In this document: piece after piece, positions 12,076 through 21,404 of the stretch
How positions within the stretch are numbered: the stretch's first letter is position 1
Layout: each line of letters opens with the position of its first letter
Assembly (NCBI GenBank): GCA_028284325.1
Contig: JANQRX010000002.1
Span: forward strand, 280,702 to 344,701
DNA length: 64,000 nucleotides
Direction of reading: 5' to 3'
Origin: Bauldia sp.
GTDB lineage: Bacteria; Pseudomonadota; Alphaproteobacteria; Rhizobiales; Kaistiaceae
Made by a program: the position numbers and the translations under genes
The notes under the pieces: generated by a model
Told to the model about the DNA's origin: nothing
Databases searched by the model: none
What the model saw: only the letters and a program-made list of their open reading frames with translations

Positions 12076-12140
12076 TGGGGAATCAGGTCCCGCATCTGCA
12101 GCGCATCATCAAAGATGCCGCGCCGCGCGCGGGACGACGG
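12076..12140. repeat. Dispersed intergenic repeat element, diverged copy 1
   Basis: This roughly 65-bp unit (GGAATCAGGTCCCGCATCTG followed by GCGCATCATC, AGATGCCGC and GCGGGACGACGGTGG) matches the second half of the larger direct repeats at 12221 and 13366, so it is a third, solitary copy of the same element. Confidence 0.75.
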
Positions 12141-12220
12141 TGGGTGTCCGTCCTCCGGACAAGCCGGAGGGTAACGGAGAGAAGCGAGCGGAGGGCGATA
12201 ACGATACGGAGGAGAAGGAG

Positions 12221-12476
12221 CGCCCAACCAGCTCTCCGTCGTCCCGTGCGCGCCGCAGCACGAAGTGGTGCGGTGCAGACCCGGGACCCAGGACGAACGT
12301 CGGGGCTGGATTCCGCATCTGCGGAGCGTCATCAAGATGCCGCACCGCGTGCGGAATGACGGCGGGGTTGTTGCCCTGCGTCGCAGGAGCTGTCCGAAGC
12401 GATCAGGAATCAGGCCCCGCATCTGCAGCGCATCATCAGAGATGCTGCGCGGCGTGCGGGACGACGGTGGGGGTTG
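12221..12476. repeat. 256-bp direct repeat, copy A
   Basis: This block runs from CGCCCAACCA to GGTGGGGGTTG and is nearly identical, with scattered single-base changes, to the block beginning 1145 bp downstream. Each copy contains two related sub-elements: TTCCGCATCTGCGG...GTCATCAAGATGCCGCACCG...GTGCGGAATGACGG, then CCCGCATCTGCAGCGCATCATC...GCGGGACGACGG. It also shares CAGACCCGGGACCCAGGACG. The sub-elements resemble the short intergenic repeat families that are common in alphaproteobacteria. Confidence 0.85.
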
Positions 12477-12514
12477 CCTCGCCCTCCGGGTTAACCGGCG
12501 TTTCACGTCCCATC

Positions 12515-12547
12515 GCAGCATCAGGATCCGGCAGGGATCGCCGGCGC
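12515..12547 (-). pseudogene. Displaced copy of the 3' end of moeA
   Basis: These 33 bases match positions 13727-13759, the last codons of moeA, with one substitution. On the minus strand both encode GDPCRILMLR. In this copy the stop codon is lost and no further moeA sequence follows. Together with the adjacent 256-bp repeat it shows that the repeat-plus-moeA-end junction exists twice. Confidence 0.85.
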
Positions 12548-12670
12548 TGTTGGTGCTGTGGTTCGGCAGCGCTCCGGACGTGTCGCGGTTGGTGAACCGA
12601 ATTGTGTGTTGGCCCCTGTTGCAGCAAACTCGTTGCGACAACGAAACTCCGGGAAAAAGACCCACGCAGC

Positions 12671-13087
12671 ATGATTGCCTACATCACTGTCGGTGCTGAT
12701 GACATCGCTCGCGCGAAGCGGTTCTACTCCGCGTTTCTGCCGGCCCTTGGTTACGAGCTGGAGGAGGGGCCGGGGGGCCTGAGCTACGCGCTGCCCGAGC
12801 AACCGGGTCATTCTGCCGCTCTGCCGGAATTCTACGTGAAGCCACCCTTCGATGGACGTCCGGCTTCGGCCGGGAACGGCGCCATGATCGCCTTCCAGGC
12901 TCGCAGTCAGAAGCAGGTTCGTGACCTTCACGCCGCCGCGCTTGCCGCAGGAGGCTCTGACGAGGGCCAGCCGGGTTTCCGCGATTCCTACAGCGCGCAA
13001 TTCTATGTCGGCTACCTTCGCGACCCGCAAGGCAACAAGATCGCACTGTTCTCCAACGATCCGGACGAACCCGGACGAGACGGATAG
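12671..13087 (+). CDS. Glyoxalase/bleomycin-resistance (VOC) family protein
   Basis: The 138-residue product is a single-subunit VOC-fold protein with two beta-alpha-beta-beta-beta modules: IAYITVGADDIARAKRFYSAFLPALG at the N-terminus, and a second module ending YVGYLRDPQGNKIALFSN, whose Asp-Pro-x-Gly-Asn is typical. Such proteins bind a divalent metal and act as lyases, dioxygenases or drug-binding proteins; the substrate cannot be told. It sits alone between two copies of a direct repeat, and the gene may have arrived with the rearrangement that duplicated the moeA end. The ATG begins the conserved first strand and is preceded by GGGAAAAAGA. Confidence 0.85.
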   Translation: MIAYITVGADDIARAKRFYSAFLPALGYELEEGPGGLSYALPEQPGHSAALPEFYVKPPFDGRPASAGNGAMIAFQARSQKQVRDLHAAALAAGGSDEGQPGFRDSYSAQFYVGYLRDPQGNKIALFSNDPDEPGRDG

Positions 13088-13106
13088 CGCGTGTTACGCG
13101 GGGGCG

Positions 13107-13153
13107 AGGTTCCGCGTCTGCGGTGCGTCATCGAAGATGCTACGCGGCGTGCG
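13107..13153. repeat. Dispersed intergenic repeat element, diverged copy 2
   Basis: TTCCGCGTCTGCGG, then GTGCGTCATCGAAGATGCTA and CGCGGCGTGCGGGACGATGG align with the sub-elements of the 256-bp repeats, so this is a further copy lying directly after the VOC gene. Confidence 0.7.
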
Positions 13154-13179
13154 GGACGATGGTGGTTGTCGCTCCTCTT

Positions 13180-13302
13180 GTCATCCTCCGGCTTGGCCGG
13201 AGGATCCCGCGACGCATGAGCGAACGTCGGACGCAAGGGCGCCATCCAGTGTGGCCGTCGGTGGGTTCGGAGGGCGATCCTCCGGCCAAGCCGGAGGATG
13301 AC
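13180..13302. repeat. Perfect 27-bp inverted repeat flanking 69 bp
   Basis: Positions 13180-13206 (GTCATCCTCCGGCTTGGCCG then GAGGATC) and 13276-13302 are exact reverse complements. Each arm is also nearly self-complementary around its centre (CCTCCGGC-TTG-GCCGGAGG). The motif belongs to a short palindromic family seen between genes in many alphaproteobacteria. The pair could form a long cruciform or an RNA hairpin; no transposase is present, so movement would need factors in trans. Confidence 0.85.
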
Positions 13303-13365
13303 GGGGAGCGGGTCGGAGGACGACGGATAGAAGAAGACGAGCGGGGAGCGACGACAAGGGACGAA

Positions 13366-13620
13366 CGCCCAACCAACTCTCCGTCGTCCCGTGCGCGCCG
13401 CAGCGCGAAGCGGTACTGCGCAGACCCGGGACCCAGGACGAACGTCGGGGCTGGATTCCGCATCTGCGGAACGTCATCAAGATGCCGCACCGTGTGCGGA
13501 ATGACGGCGGGGTCGTTGCTCCATGTTGCAGGAGCTGTCCAAAGCGATCGGGAATCAGGTCCCGCATCTGCAGCGCATCATCGAAGATGCTGCGCGGCGT
13601 GCGGGACGACGGTGGGGTTG
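13366..13620. repeat. 256-bp direct repeat, copy B
   Basis: This is the partner of the block starting at 12221, in the same orientation and one base shorter. It is followed about 107 bp later by the true 3' end of moeA, whereas copy A is followed about 39 bp later by the displaced moeA end. The two copies therefore share context as well as sequence. Confidence 0.85.
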
Positions 13621-13721
13621 TTGCCCCTCGTCGCAAGCGACGCCCAATGCTCCACACCTGACCAGCCTACGCCAGTCGTTGTCCCAACCGTCTCGTCCTG
13701 ACCTGAACGGGAGTTTCAGTC

Positions 13722-14942
13722 CTACCGCAGCATCAGGATCCGGCAGGGGTCGCCGGCGCGGGCGGGCGGCGCCTCGGCGTCGCGGATGAGGAGCGCGTCG
13801 GCGGCGACCAGTGAGGTCATCACCGAGGAATCCTGGACCCTGAACGGGGTGGCGACCGGCAGGCCGTCGTCGCCGTCGGTGAGGCGGGCGCGGAGGAAGA
13901 ACGTGCGGACACCGTTGGCCGGCAGATCGACACCCAGGATCGCCGGCCGGTCGCCGAGGGCGGCGTCGCGGCCAAGACTCGCAGCGATCAACGGTTTTAT
14001 GAACAAAAGCGCGCAGACGATTGCGGACACAGGATTTCCCGGCAGTCCGATGACGGTCATGCTGTCCAGCTTGCCGAACATCAGCGGCTTGCCGGGCCGC
14101 ATGGCGATCCGCCAGAAGTCGAGCGTCATGCCGGCGTCCTTCAGGGCGCGGCCGACCAGATCGTGATCGCCGACAGAGACGCCGCCGATGGTGACCAGAA
14201 GGTCGGCCTTCGCGTCGCGCGCCGCATCGATCCGGCCGCGGAGGTGGTCGGTATCGTCGCGGGCGATACCAAGAGGCAGGGCGCGCCCGCCGGCGGACTC
14301 CACAAGCGCCGCGACCGCGTGACCGCCGGACGCATAGATCTGGTCGTCGCCTGCCTCGGCGCCCGGCGGCACCAGCTCGTCGCCGGTGGCGAGGATCGCG
14401 ACCACCGGCCGGCGGACGACGCTGAGCGTGGCGGCGCCGGTGGCGGCCGCCAGGCCAATCTCGCCGAAATCGAGGACCGTGCCGGCCGGGATCACGATGT
14501 CGCCCGTGGCGAAGTCGATGGCCGGCTCGCGGATGTGCCGTCCCGCGATCGCGGGTTCCGTCGCCGTGATTGTGTCGTCATCGACGACCGTGGCGTTTTC
14601 CTGGATCAGGATGGTGTCGGCGGCGTCGGGGACCGGGGCGCCGGTGAAGATACCCACGCAGGCGCCCGGCGGCATGTCGCCGGTGAACCGATGGCCGGCG
14701 GCTGAGACGCCGACAACCTTCAGCCCGCTTGCGGCCTCGACGGTGTCAGCGGCGCGCACCGCATAGCCGTCCATGGCCGAGGAGCGAAAGGGCGGCTGGT
14801 CGCGCGTCGCCACAAGCGGTTCGGCGAGCACGCGGCCGGCGGCGTCGGCGAGGTCGACGGTCTCGGCGCCAAGCCGGGGGGCGGCCGCGATCACCCGCTG
14901 CCGGGCTTCGGCCAGGGGGAGCAGGCTCACGTTACGTGTCAC
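13722..14942 (-). CDS. moeA: Molybdopterin molybdenumtransferase MoeA
   Basis: MoeA inserts molybdate into adenylylated molybdopterin, the last common step of molybdenum cofactor synthesis. The 406-residue product shows LADAAGRVLAEPLVATRDQP, FRSSAMDGYAVRAAD, the MogA-like domain (VAILATGDELVPPG; TIGGVSVGDHDLV; GLPGNPVSAIV) and a C-terminal barrel domain. The start is GTG; a second in-frame GTG four codons later is also possible, because both lie in or beside a 19-bp tandem duplication at the moaC-moeA junction. It is the last gene of the ppiD-trp-moaC-moeA run. The final 33 bases are duplicated 1.2 kb downstream. Confidence 0.95.
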   Translation of the reverse strand: MTRNVSLLPLAEARQRVIAAAPRLGAETVDLADAAGRVLAEPLVATRDQPPFRSSAMDGYAVRAADTVEAASGLKVVGVSAAGHRFTGDMPPGACVGIFTGAPVPDAADTILIQENATVVDDDTITATEPAIAGRHIREPAIDFATGDIVIPAGTVLDFGEIGLAAATGAATLSVVRRPVVAILATGDELVPPGAEAGDDQIYASGGHAVAALVESAGGRALPLGIARDDTDHLRGRIDAARDAKADLLVTIGGVSVGDHDLVGRALKDAGMTLDFWRIAMRPGKPLMFGKLDSMTVIGLPGNPVSAIVCALLFIKPLIAASLGRDAALGDRPAILGVDLPANGVRTFFLRARLTDGDDGLPVATPFRVQDSSVMTSLVAADALLIRDAEAPPARAGDPCRILMLR

Positions 14943-14968
14943 GTGTCATGTTACCTGTCACGCGTCAT
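14931..14968. repeat. Tandem 19-bp duplication across the moaC stop and moeA start
   Basis: GTTACGTGTCACGTGTCAT and GTTACCTGTCACGCGTCAT lie head to tail with two differences. The second copy contains the moaC stop codon; the first contains the candidate moeA GTG start. It looks like a small slippage duplication that changed the coupling distance between the two genes. Confidence 0.8.
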
Positions 14969-15446
14969 GGGGGGCTTGCCAGTCGCCCGAGGCGCCGCCC
15001 GACTTTTCGAGCAGCCGGACAGGGCCGATGACCATGCCGCGGTCGATGGCCTTGGCCATGTCGTAGATGGTGAGGCAGGCGACGGACACGGCGGTCAGCG
15101 CCTCCATCTCGACGCCGGTCCGTCCCGTGACGCGGGCCGTCGCGGTGACCCGCAGCCCGGGCAGGTCGCGGTCCGGCGCGATATCGACGGTGACCGACGT
15201 GAGCGGGAGGGGATGGCACAGCGGGATCAGGTCGGCGGTGCGCTTGGCGGCCATGATGCCGGCGATGCGGGCGGTGCCGATCACGTCGCCCTTTTTGGCG
15301 TCACCGGCGAGGATGGCGGCGAGGGTGTCGGCCGCCATGCTGACCGCGCCCTCGGCTGTGGCGCGGCGCGCGGTTTCGTCCTTGTCGGCCACGTCGACCA
15401 TGCGGGCGGAGCCGTCGCCGCCGAGGTGGCTGAGCTTGTCGCCCAT
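14958..15446 (-). CDS. moaC: Cyclic pyranopterin monophosphate synthase MoaC
   Basis: MoaC converts the MoaA product to cyclic pyranopterin monophosphate in molybdenum cofactor synthesis. The 162-residue product starts [19 protein letters not shown], a family hallmark. It carries [19 protein letters not shown] and [20 protein letters not shown] with the catalytic residues, and [20 protein letters not shown] at the end. The ATG sits at the trpC stop, so trpC, moaC and moeA are almost certainly co-transcribed. The moaA partner is not in the window. Confidence 0.96.
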   Translation of the reverse strand: MGDKLSHLGGDGSARMVDVADKDETARRATAEGAVSMAADTLAAILAGDAKKGDVIGTARIAGIMAAKRTADLIPLCHPLPLTSVTVDIAPDRDLPGLRVTATARVTGRTGVEMEALTAVSVACLTIYDMAKAIDRGMVIGPVRLLEKSGGASGDWQAPHDA

Positions 15447-15447
15447 G

Positions 15448-16269
15448 TCAGGCCGGCCGGTCCGTTGCGGCCACCGTCTCACGCGCGAGCAGCGCCCGGG
15501 TCGCCGCGGCCACGTTGGCGTGGCGCATCAGGCTTTCGCCGACCAGATAGGCGCCGATCCCAGCCGCGCGCAGGCGGCCGATGTCGGCGGGGGTGTGGAT
15601 GCCGCTTTCGCCGACGAGCAGGCGATCGGCCGGCACCAGCGGGGCCAGCGCCTCACTGACCGCGAGCGAGGTCTCGAAGGTGCGCAGGTTGCGGTTGTTG
15701 ACGCCGATCAGGGGCGAGCGGAGCGCGAGTGCCCGGTCCAGTTCCGGCTGATCGTGGATCTCGACCAGCACCGCCATGCCGAGATCGAGGGCGGCCGTTT
15801 CGATCTCGCGCGCCTGGGCATCGGACACCGCCGCCATGATGATGAGCACGCAATCGGCGGACATCGCGCGGGCTTCGAGCACCTGGTACGGCTCGTACAT
15901 GAAATCCTTGCGGAGCACCGGCAGCGCCACCTCGGCCCGCGCCGCCTTGAGGTAGGCGGGGTCGCCCTGGAAATAGTCCCGGTCGGTGAGGACCGAGAGG
16001 CAGGCCGCGCCGCCGGCCTCATAGGCGCGGGCGAGGACTGGCGGATCGAAGTCGGCCCGGATCAGGCCCTTCGACGGGCTCGCCTTCTTGATCTCGGCAA
16101 TGAGCGCCGGTTCGCCGCGCTCCACGCGCTCCGCCAATGCGGCCACGAAGTCCCGCGGCGGCGGGGCGGCGGCGGCGCGCTCGGCCATCTCCGCTTCGGG
16201 AATCGCGGCCCTGGCGGCGCGGATTTCGTCGCGCTTGGTCCGGCCGATGCGGTCGAGGATGGTGTCCAT
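15448..16269 (-). CDS. trpC: Indole-3-glycerol phosphate synthase TrpC
   Basis: TrpC closes the indole ring from CdRP in tryptophan synthesis. The 273-residue TIM barrel starts [16 protein letters not shown] and shows [20 protein letters not shown] with the catalytic Lys, [39 protein letters not shown] and [14 protein letters not shown]. It is monofunctional, without a fused TrpF. The start ATG lies four bases after the trpD stop. Confidence 0.96.
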   Translation of the reverse strand: MDTILDRIGRTKRDEIRAARAAIPEAEMAERAAAAPPPRDFVAALAERVERGEPALIAEIKKASPSKGLIRADFDPPVLARAYEAGGAACLSVLTDRDYFQGDPAYLKAARAEVALPVLRKDFMYEPYQVLEARAMSADCVLIIMAAVSDAQAREIETAALDLGMAVLVEIHDQPELDRALALRSPLIGVNNRNLRTFETSLAVSEALAPLVPADRLLVGESGIHTPADIGRLRAAGIGAYLVGESLMRHANVAAATRALLARETVAATDRPA

Positions 16270-16273
16270 TGCG

Positions 16274-17287
16274 TCAGCCGTTGGAGACACGGACCAGGGT
16301 GTCGAGCCGTTCGAGCGCGGCGCCGGAGTCGATCGCTTGCGCAGCCTGCTCCGCGCCCTGCCGGAGATCGTCGGCCCGGCCCGCGACCACCAGCGCGGCG
16401 GCCGCGTTGAGGACGGCGGTGTCGCGATAGGCCCCGGCCGCGCCGCCCAAAACGTCACGAAGGGCGGCAGCGTTGTGCTCGGCATCGCCGCCGCGGATGG
16501 CGTCGAGATCATGGACGGGGAGCCCCGCGTCCTCCGGCCCGATCGTCGTGCGCGTGACCTCGCCGTCGGCAAGCACGGCGGCCTCGGTCGGACCGGCCGG
16601 CGAGATCTCGTCGAGCCCGCCCCTGCCGTGGACGACCCAGGCGGCTTCGGCGCCCAGGCCCTTCAGCGCATGCGCCAGGGGTTCCACCCAGTCGGGCGCA
16701 TAGACACCCAGGAGATAACGCCTGACACCGGCCGGATTGGACAGCGGGCCGACGAGGTTGAAGATGGTGCGGAAGGCGAGCTCGGCGCGGGCCGGACCCA
16801 CATGCTTCATCGCCGCATGATGGGCGGGCGCGAACATGAAGCCGATGCCGGCCTCGCGGATACAGGCGGCGATCTGCTCGGGCGTGAGGTCGCGGTTGAC
16901 GCCCAGCGCCGACAGCGTGTCGGCGGCCCCGGACTTCGACGACAGCGCCCGGTTGCCGTGCTTGGCCACCGGGACGCCGGCCCCGGCAACGATGAGCGCG
17001 GCGGTGGTCGAGATGTTGTAGCTGCCGGAGGAATCGCCCCCGGTGCCGACAATATCGATGGCCTCGGCCGGCGCCTCGACGGGGACCATGCGCTCCCGCA
17101 TCACCGCGACGGCGCCGCTGATCTCGTCGACGGTCTCGCCCTTCACGCGCAGACCGGTCAGGAACGCGCCGAGCTGCACCGGCGAGGCCTCGCCCGCCAT
17201 GATCGCCGCGAAGGCGTCGCGGGCTTCCTCGAAGGTGAGGGGCTTGCCGGCGGCAATGGTCTGGATGGTGGTCTTCAGGTCGGCCAT
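16274..17287 (-). CDS. trpD: Anthranilate phosphoribosyltransferase TrpD
   Basis: TrpD joins anthranilate to phosphoribosyl pyrophosphate. The 337-residue product has the glycine-rich PRPP loop [20 protein letters not shown], the [17 protein letters not shown] segment, the [18 protein letters not shown] region and [11 protein letters not shown]. Length is normal and there is no fused glutamine amidotransferase, which is a separate gene (trpG) upstream. Nine bases separate it from trpG. Confidence 0.96.
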   Translation of the reverse strand: MADLKTTIQTIAAGKPLTFEEARDAFAAIMAGEASPVQLGAFLTGLRVKGETVDEISGAVAVMRERMVPVEAPAEAIDIVGTGGDSSGSYNISTTAALIVAGAGVPVAKHGNRALSSKSGAADTLSALGVNRDLTPEQIAACIREAGIGFMFAPAHHAAMKHVGPARAELAFRTIFNLVGPLSNPAGVRRYLLGVYAPDWVEPLAHALKGLGAEAAWVVHGRGGLDEISPAGPTEAAVLADGEVTRTTIGPEDAGLPVHDLDAIRGGDAEHNAAALRDVLGGAAGAYRDTAVLNAAAALVVAGRADDLRQGAEQAAQAIDSGAALERLDTLVRVSNG

Positions 17288-17296
17288 CGTCGCTCC

Positions 17297-17905
<609 letters not shown>

Positions 17906-17915
17906 GGCGGTCCCG

Positions 17916-19427
17916 CTACTGGCCCCGCTCGGCGCGGGCGGCGAACCTTACCGCTTCCTCGGCGGCGCGGAAAAGGGCGCTCGCCTTGGCGACGCACTCC
18001 TCGTGCTCACGCCGGGGCACGGAGTCGGCGACGATACCGGCGCCGGCCTGCACGTACATCACCCCGTCCTTGATGATCGAGGTGCGGAGCACGATGCAGG
18101 TGTCCATGGCGCCGTCGGCCGAGAAGTAGCCGACACAGCCGGCGTAGATGCCGCGCTTCTCCAGTTCCAGTTCGTCGATGATCTCCATCGCCCGGACCTT
18201 GGGCGCGCCCGAGACCGTGCCCGCCGGAAAGCCGGCCGACAGCGCGTCGAGGGCGTCGTGGTCGTCGGCAAGCCGGCCGACGACATTGGAGACGATGTGC
18301 ATGACGTGGCTGTAGACCTCGATGAAGAACTGATCGGTGACCGTCACCGAACCGATCTCGGCAACCCGGCCGACATCGTTGCGCCCGAGATCGAGGAGCA
18401 TGAGGTGCTCCGCCCGCTCCTTGGGGTCGGCCAGGAGTTCGTCGGCTAAAGCCCGGTCCTCGGCCGCGGTCGCGCCGCGCGGTCGGGTGCCGGCGATGGG
18501 GCGGATGTTGACCTCACCCTCGCGGACGCGCACCAGGATCTCCGGGCTGGAGCCCGCGAGCGAAAACCCGCCGAAGTCGAAATAGTAGAGGAACGGTGAC
18601 GGGTTGGTGCGCCGCAGCGCCCGGTAGAGCGCGAACGGCGGCAGGTCGAACTTGGCCTCGAAGCGTTGCGATAGCACCACCTGGAAGATGTCGCCGGCGG
18701 CGATGTAGTCCTTGGCGCGGTCCACCATTGCCAGATAGCGGTCCGGCGGCGTGTTGGAGGTGACGTCGATGGCGAGGTCGGTCGGCGGTGCCGGTGCGTG
18801 GGCGATGGGCACGTCGAAGCGGTCGACGATCTCCGTCAGGCGGTCGACGGCGCGGGCGAGCGCCGCTTTCGCGCCGGTCCCGGCCTCGGGGCGCACCGGC
18901 GTGACCACGACGATCTGGTCCTTCACCGCATCGAAGACGACGATCACCGTCGGACGCATGAGCAGGGTGTCGTCGAAGCCCAGCGGATCGGGGTTGGGAT
19001 CGCCGAGCTCCTCCATGTGGCGGACGATGTCGTAGCCGAGATAGCCGAAGATGCCGGCCGACATGGGCGGCAGGGTTTCGGGCAGGTGGATGCGGGACTC
19101 CTCGATCACCTCACGAAGTGCCGCGAGCGGCGGGGCGTCGAGGCGCTCGAAGTCGTCGGGATGCGCGCGCGGGGCGCGGTTGACCTCCGCCTTATCGCCG
19201 CGGATCCGGAACAGGAGGTCGGGGTCGAGGCCGATGATCGAGTAGCGGCCGCGCACGGCCGCGCCCTCGACGGATTCCAGGAGAAAACTCCGCGTTTCGC
19301 CGGCCGAAAGCTTGAGCATCGCCGAGACCGGCGTTTCCAGATCGGCGACCATGGAGGTCCACACGACCTGGGGCGCGCCGTTGTCGTAGCGGCGGGCAAA
19401 CTCTTCGCCGTCAGGATGGACCAGCAT
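17916..19427 (-). CDS. trpE: Anthranilate synthase component I TrpE
   Basis: TrpE converts chorismate plus ammonia to anthranilate, the committed step of tryptophan synthesis. The 503-residue product has an N-terminal regulatory part with the tryptophan-feedback LLES motif (SFLLESVEGAAVRGRYSIIG), then the chorismate-binding domain: QVVLSQRFEAKFDLPPFALY, IRPIAGTRPRG, LMLLDLGRNDVGRV and FPAGTVSGAPKVRAMEIIDE. Only 14 bases separate it from ppiD, so no leader-peptide attenuator fits there. Control is probably from the ppiD promoter and by feedback on the enzyme. Confidence 0.96.
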   Translation of the reverse strand: MLVHPDGEEFARRYDNGAPQVVWTSMVADLETPVSAMLKLSAGETRSFLLESVEGAAVRGRYSIIGLDPDLLFRIRGDKAEVNRAPRAHPDDFERLDAPPLAALREVIEESRIHLPETLPPMSAGIFGYLGYDIVRHMEELGDPNPDPLGFDDTLLMRPTVIVVFDAVKDQIVVVTPVRPEAGTGAKAALARAVDRLTEIVDRFDVPIAHAPAPPTDLAIDVTSNTPPDRYLAMVDRAKDYIAAGDIFQVVLSQRFEAKFDLPPFALYRALRRTNPSPFLYYFDFGGFSLAGSSPEILVRVREGEVNIRPIAGTRPRGATAAEDRALADELLADPKERAEHLMLLDLGRNDVGRVAEIGSVTVTDQFFIEVYSHVMHIVSNVVGRLADDHDALDALSAGFPAGTVSGAPKVRAMEIIDELELEKRGIYAGCVGYFSADGAMDTCIVLRTSIIKDGVMYVQAGAGIVADSVPRREHEECVAKASALFRAAEEAVRFAARAERGQ

Positions 19428-19441
19428 GACGCGTTCGGGCG

Positions 19442-21346
19442 CTACCCGCCGTGCGAGGGGCCGACGCCGGAGATGAGCTGTTCGAGGGCGGCCTGGTTGT
19501 AGCGGATCTCCAGGTCGCTCTGGAGCTCGGTGACGTAGAGCTGGATGAGGTCGACGGCGATCTGGCGGTCGAGTTGCGCTTCGATCGCCGCGAGATTGGG
19601 GGCGCCGGAGAAGAAGGCCGGTGTCGCGACATCGGCCACGCGGATGACCGCGCGGGCGAGAGGATCGACCCCGGACACCACGGCGGTGTGGCCGACCGGA
19701 CCGTCGAAGACGTGTGTCAGCGCTTCCGCCGCGAGTCCCGCCGGTGCGGCGCCGCCACGGGTCAGGCCCTCGGCCCGGGCGACTTCAAGCCCGCTCTCGG
19801 CGACGACGGTCGCAAAGGCTTCGCCTTCCTCCAGCCGGGTGCGGATGGCTTCGGCCTGCTCTTGCGCGGACTTGGCAAGCTCGGCGTCCTTCCATGCGGC
19901 GATCGCGCGGTCGCGGACTTCCGTCAGCGGGCGGTCCCGCGGTGCAGCGACGGCCGTAACGTCGTACCAGACATAGGTTCGACCGACCCGGATGGGATCG
20001 TTCTCGAGGCCGACGTCGCTGCCGAACACCTGCGCCACCAGATCGGGGACGGGCAGGTCGCCGACGGCGTCGCCGTTCTCGTCGACCCCCTCGGCGCTGG
20101 TGCCGTCGACCGCGACGACCGGCAAGCCAAGAATGGCCGAGGCATCGACGATGTTGGTGCCGCCGGCGCGAGCATCCTCGATGGTGTCGTGGAGGTCGTC
20201 GATCTCGGCGGCGGCCCGCTCACGGGCAATTTCGCCGCGGAGCTGTTCGCGCACGCTCTCCAGCGGCTGCACCGATCCGGTCGCGATGTCGGTCACCCGC
20301 AGGATCACCGGCCCGAACCGGCCGTCGATGACGCCACTCGTCTGACCGATCTCAAGCCCGAATGCCGCGTCGGCCAGGGGCTCGTCGGCGATCTCGGCGC
20401 GCGTGAATGTGCCGAACGCGGTGTCGGCCGGCGCCAGCCCCTGATCCAGCGCGGTCGCTTCGAATGTGGTCCCGGACGACAGGCCGGCGGCGGCCGCACC
20501 GGCGGCCTCGGCGCTGTCGAACACGATCTGCTCGATGGTGCGACGCTCAGGCACGGAGAAGCGCGCGATCTGCTCCTCATAGCGATCGGCGATCTCGGCG
20601 TCGCCAACGTCTTCGAGGCGCGCGACGGTGTCGGGCGACAGGACGAAGTAGCGGAATGAGCGCAGTTCCGGCGACCGCCAGCGCTCGGCGGTCTCGGTGA
20701 AGAACGCTTCGAGCACCGTGTCGGACGGATCGGCGACGGTCGCCGCCGGCTGCGGCTCGATGATGGCGTAGTCGATGGTCCGCTGCTCGTCGCGGAACTC
20801 GGTCACGGCACGGACATAGGCATCGGGCACGTCGAGCCCGCCGGCCAGCGCATTGATGATCTGCTCGCGCACATACTGGTCGCGGCGGCTGGTCACGAAG
20901 TCGTCGAGGTTGAAGCCCTGCTGAAACACGAGCTGTTCGAGGTAGGTCTGGCTGTAGACCCCGCTCGGACCGATGAGGCTGGGGTCGGTGGTGATCAGAC
21001 GCCCGAGCGCGTCGTTGGAGAGGCCAAGCCCCATATCCTGGCTTTCGCTGTCCAACGTCGCCTCCGCCACGAGGACGGAGAGCACCTGCGTGGGGATGCC
21101 CAGTTGGGCGGCCTGTTCGAAGGTGAGGGCCGACCCGAAACGCCGCTGGAGGTTGTTCACCGAGTCCTGGTAGCGGCGCTGGAAGCTCGCAACCGAGACC
21201 TCGGCCTTGCCGACCGTTGCGACCGAGCCCGCGCCGAAGCCGGTGAAGATATCGGCGATGCCCCACACGGCGAAGCTGAGGATCAGGAGCACCAGGAGAA
21301 TCTGGGCAATCCAGCCCGAGGCGAACTGTTTAAGCGAACTGAGCAT
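19442..21346 (-). CDS. ppiD: PpiD-type periplasmic folding chaperone / parvulin-like protein
   Basis: This 634-residue protein is a membrane-anchored periplasmic chaperone of the SurA/PpiD family that helps exported proteins fold near the Sec channel. It has a short cytoplasmic start ([11 protein letters not shown]), one membrane anchor at residues 12-33, a SurA-N-like region ([20 protein letters not shown]) and a parvulin PPIase region around residues 240-370 that looks poorly conserved. The downstream part has the repeated [10 protein letters not shown] and [11 protein letters not shown] segments. The ATG starts the anchor. A promoter lies about 60-90 bp upstream. Linkage to trpE is typical of alphaproteobacteria. 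Confidence 0.88.
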   Translation of the reverse strand: MLSSLKQFASGWIAQILLVLLILSFAVWGIADIFTGFGAGSVATVGKAEVSVASFQRRYQDSVNNLQRRFGSALTFEQAAQLGIPTQVLSVLVAEATLDSESQDMGLGLSNDALGRLITTDPSLIGPSGVYSQTYLEQLVFQQGFNLDDFVTSRRDQYVREQIINALAGGLDVPDAYVRAVTEFRDEQRTIDYAIIEPQPAATVADPSDTVLEAFFTETAERWRSPELRSFRYFVLSPDTVARLEDVGDAEIADRYEEQIARFSVPERRTIEQIVFDSAEAAGAAAAGLSSGTTFEATALDQGLAPADTAFGTFTRAEIADEPLADAAFGLEIGQTSGVIDGRFGPVILRVTDIATGSVQPLESVREQLRGEIARERAAAEIDDLHDTIEDARAGGTNIVDASAILGLPVVAVDGTSAEGVDENGDAVGDLPVPDLVAQVFGSDVGLENDPIRVGRTYVWYDVTAVAAPRDRPLTEVRDRAIAAWKDAELAKSAQEQAEAIRTRLEEGEAFATVVAESGLEVARAEGLTRGGAAPAGLAAEALTHVFDGPVGHTAVVSGVDPLARAVIRVADVATPAFFSGAPNLAAIEAQLDRQIAVDLIQLYVTELQSDLEIRYNQAALEQLISGVGPSHGG

Positions 21347-21404
21347 GCGTACCTCTGTCCTTCGTCCGGATGGACGCTGTGCCGCCCCGGCCGATTTGGC
21401 GCGG

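Larger units (their letters stand above)
12019..12670 (+). other. Non-coding repeat-bearing intergenic region between the SRPBCC and VOC genes
   Basis: I see no convincing gene in this 650-bp stretch. Open frames on both strands are arginine/proline-rich and cross the repeats. It holds a diverged repeat element near 12076-12140, an imperfect palindrome of the CCTCCGGnnAAGCCGGAGG type near 12149-12170, one copy of the 256-bp direct repeat, and a stray copy of the moeA 3' end. The last 120 bp, which contain a short CGTTG-CGA-CAACG hairpin, probably hold the promoter of the VOC gene. Confidence 0.7.
13088..13721 (+). other. Non-coding repeat-bearing region between the VOC gene and moeA
   Basis: No supportable gene lies in this 634-bp stretch. 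It contains a diverged repeat element (about 13107-13153), a perfect 27-bp inverted repeat, and copy B of the 256-bp direct repeat, then about 100 bp without recognisable features before the moeA stop codon. Confidence 0.7.

Noticed and set aside
12602..12670. N-terminal extension of the VOC protein starting with MCVGPCC
   Set aside because: The conserved first VOC strand begins at the later ATG, and the extension lies in the promoter-like intergenic sequence.
12076..13620. Possible CRISPR array
   Set aside because: The repeats are few, unequal in length, irregularly spaced and partly nested, with no leader or cas genes.
11978..13701. Several open frames of 80-220 codons crossing the repeat region on both strands
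   Set aside because: They follow the repeats, are Arg/Pro/Ser-rich, and have the same peptides in repeated blocks. They read as non-coding repeats, not genes.
19428..19441. trp leader peptide/attenuator
   Set aside because: The gap between ppiD and trpE is only 14 bp and has neither a Trp-codon run nor hairpins.
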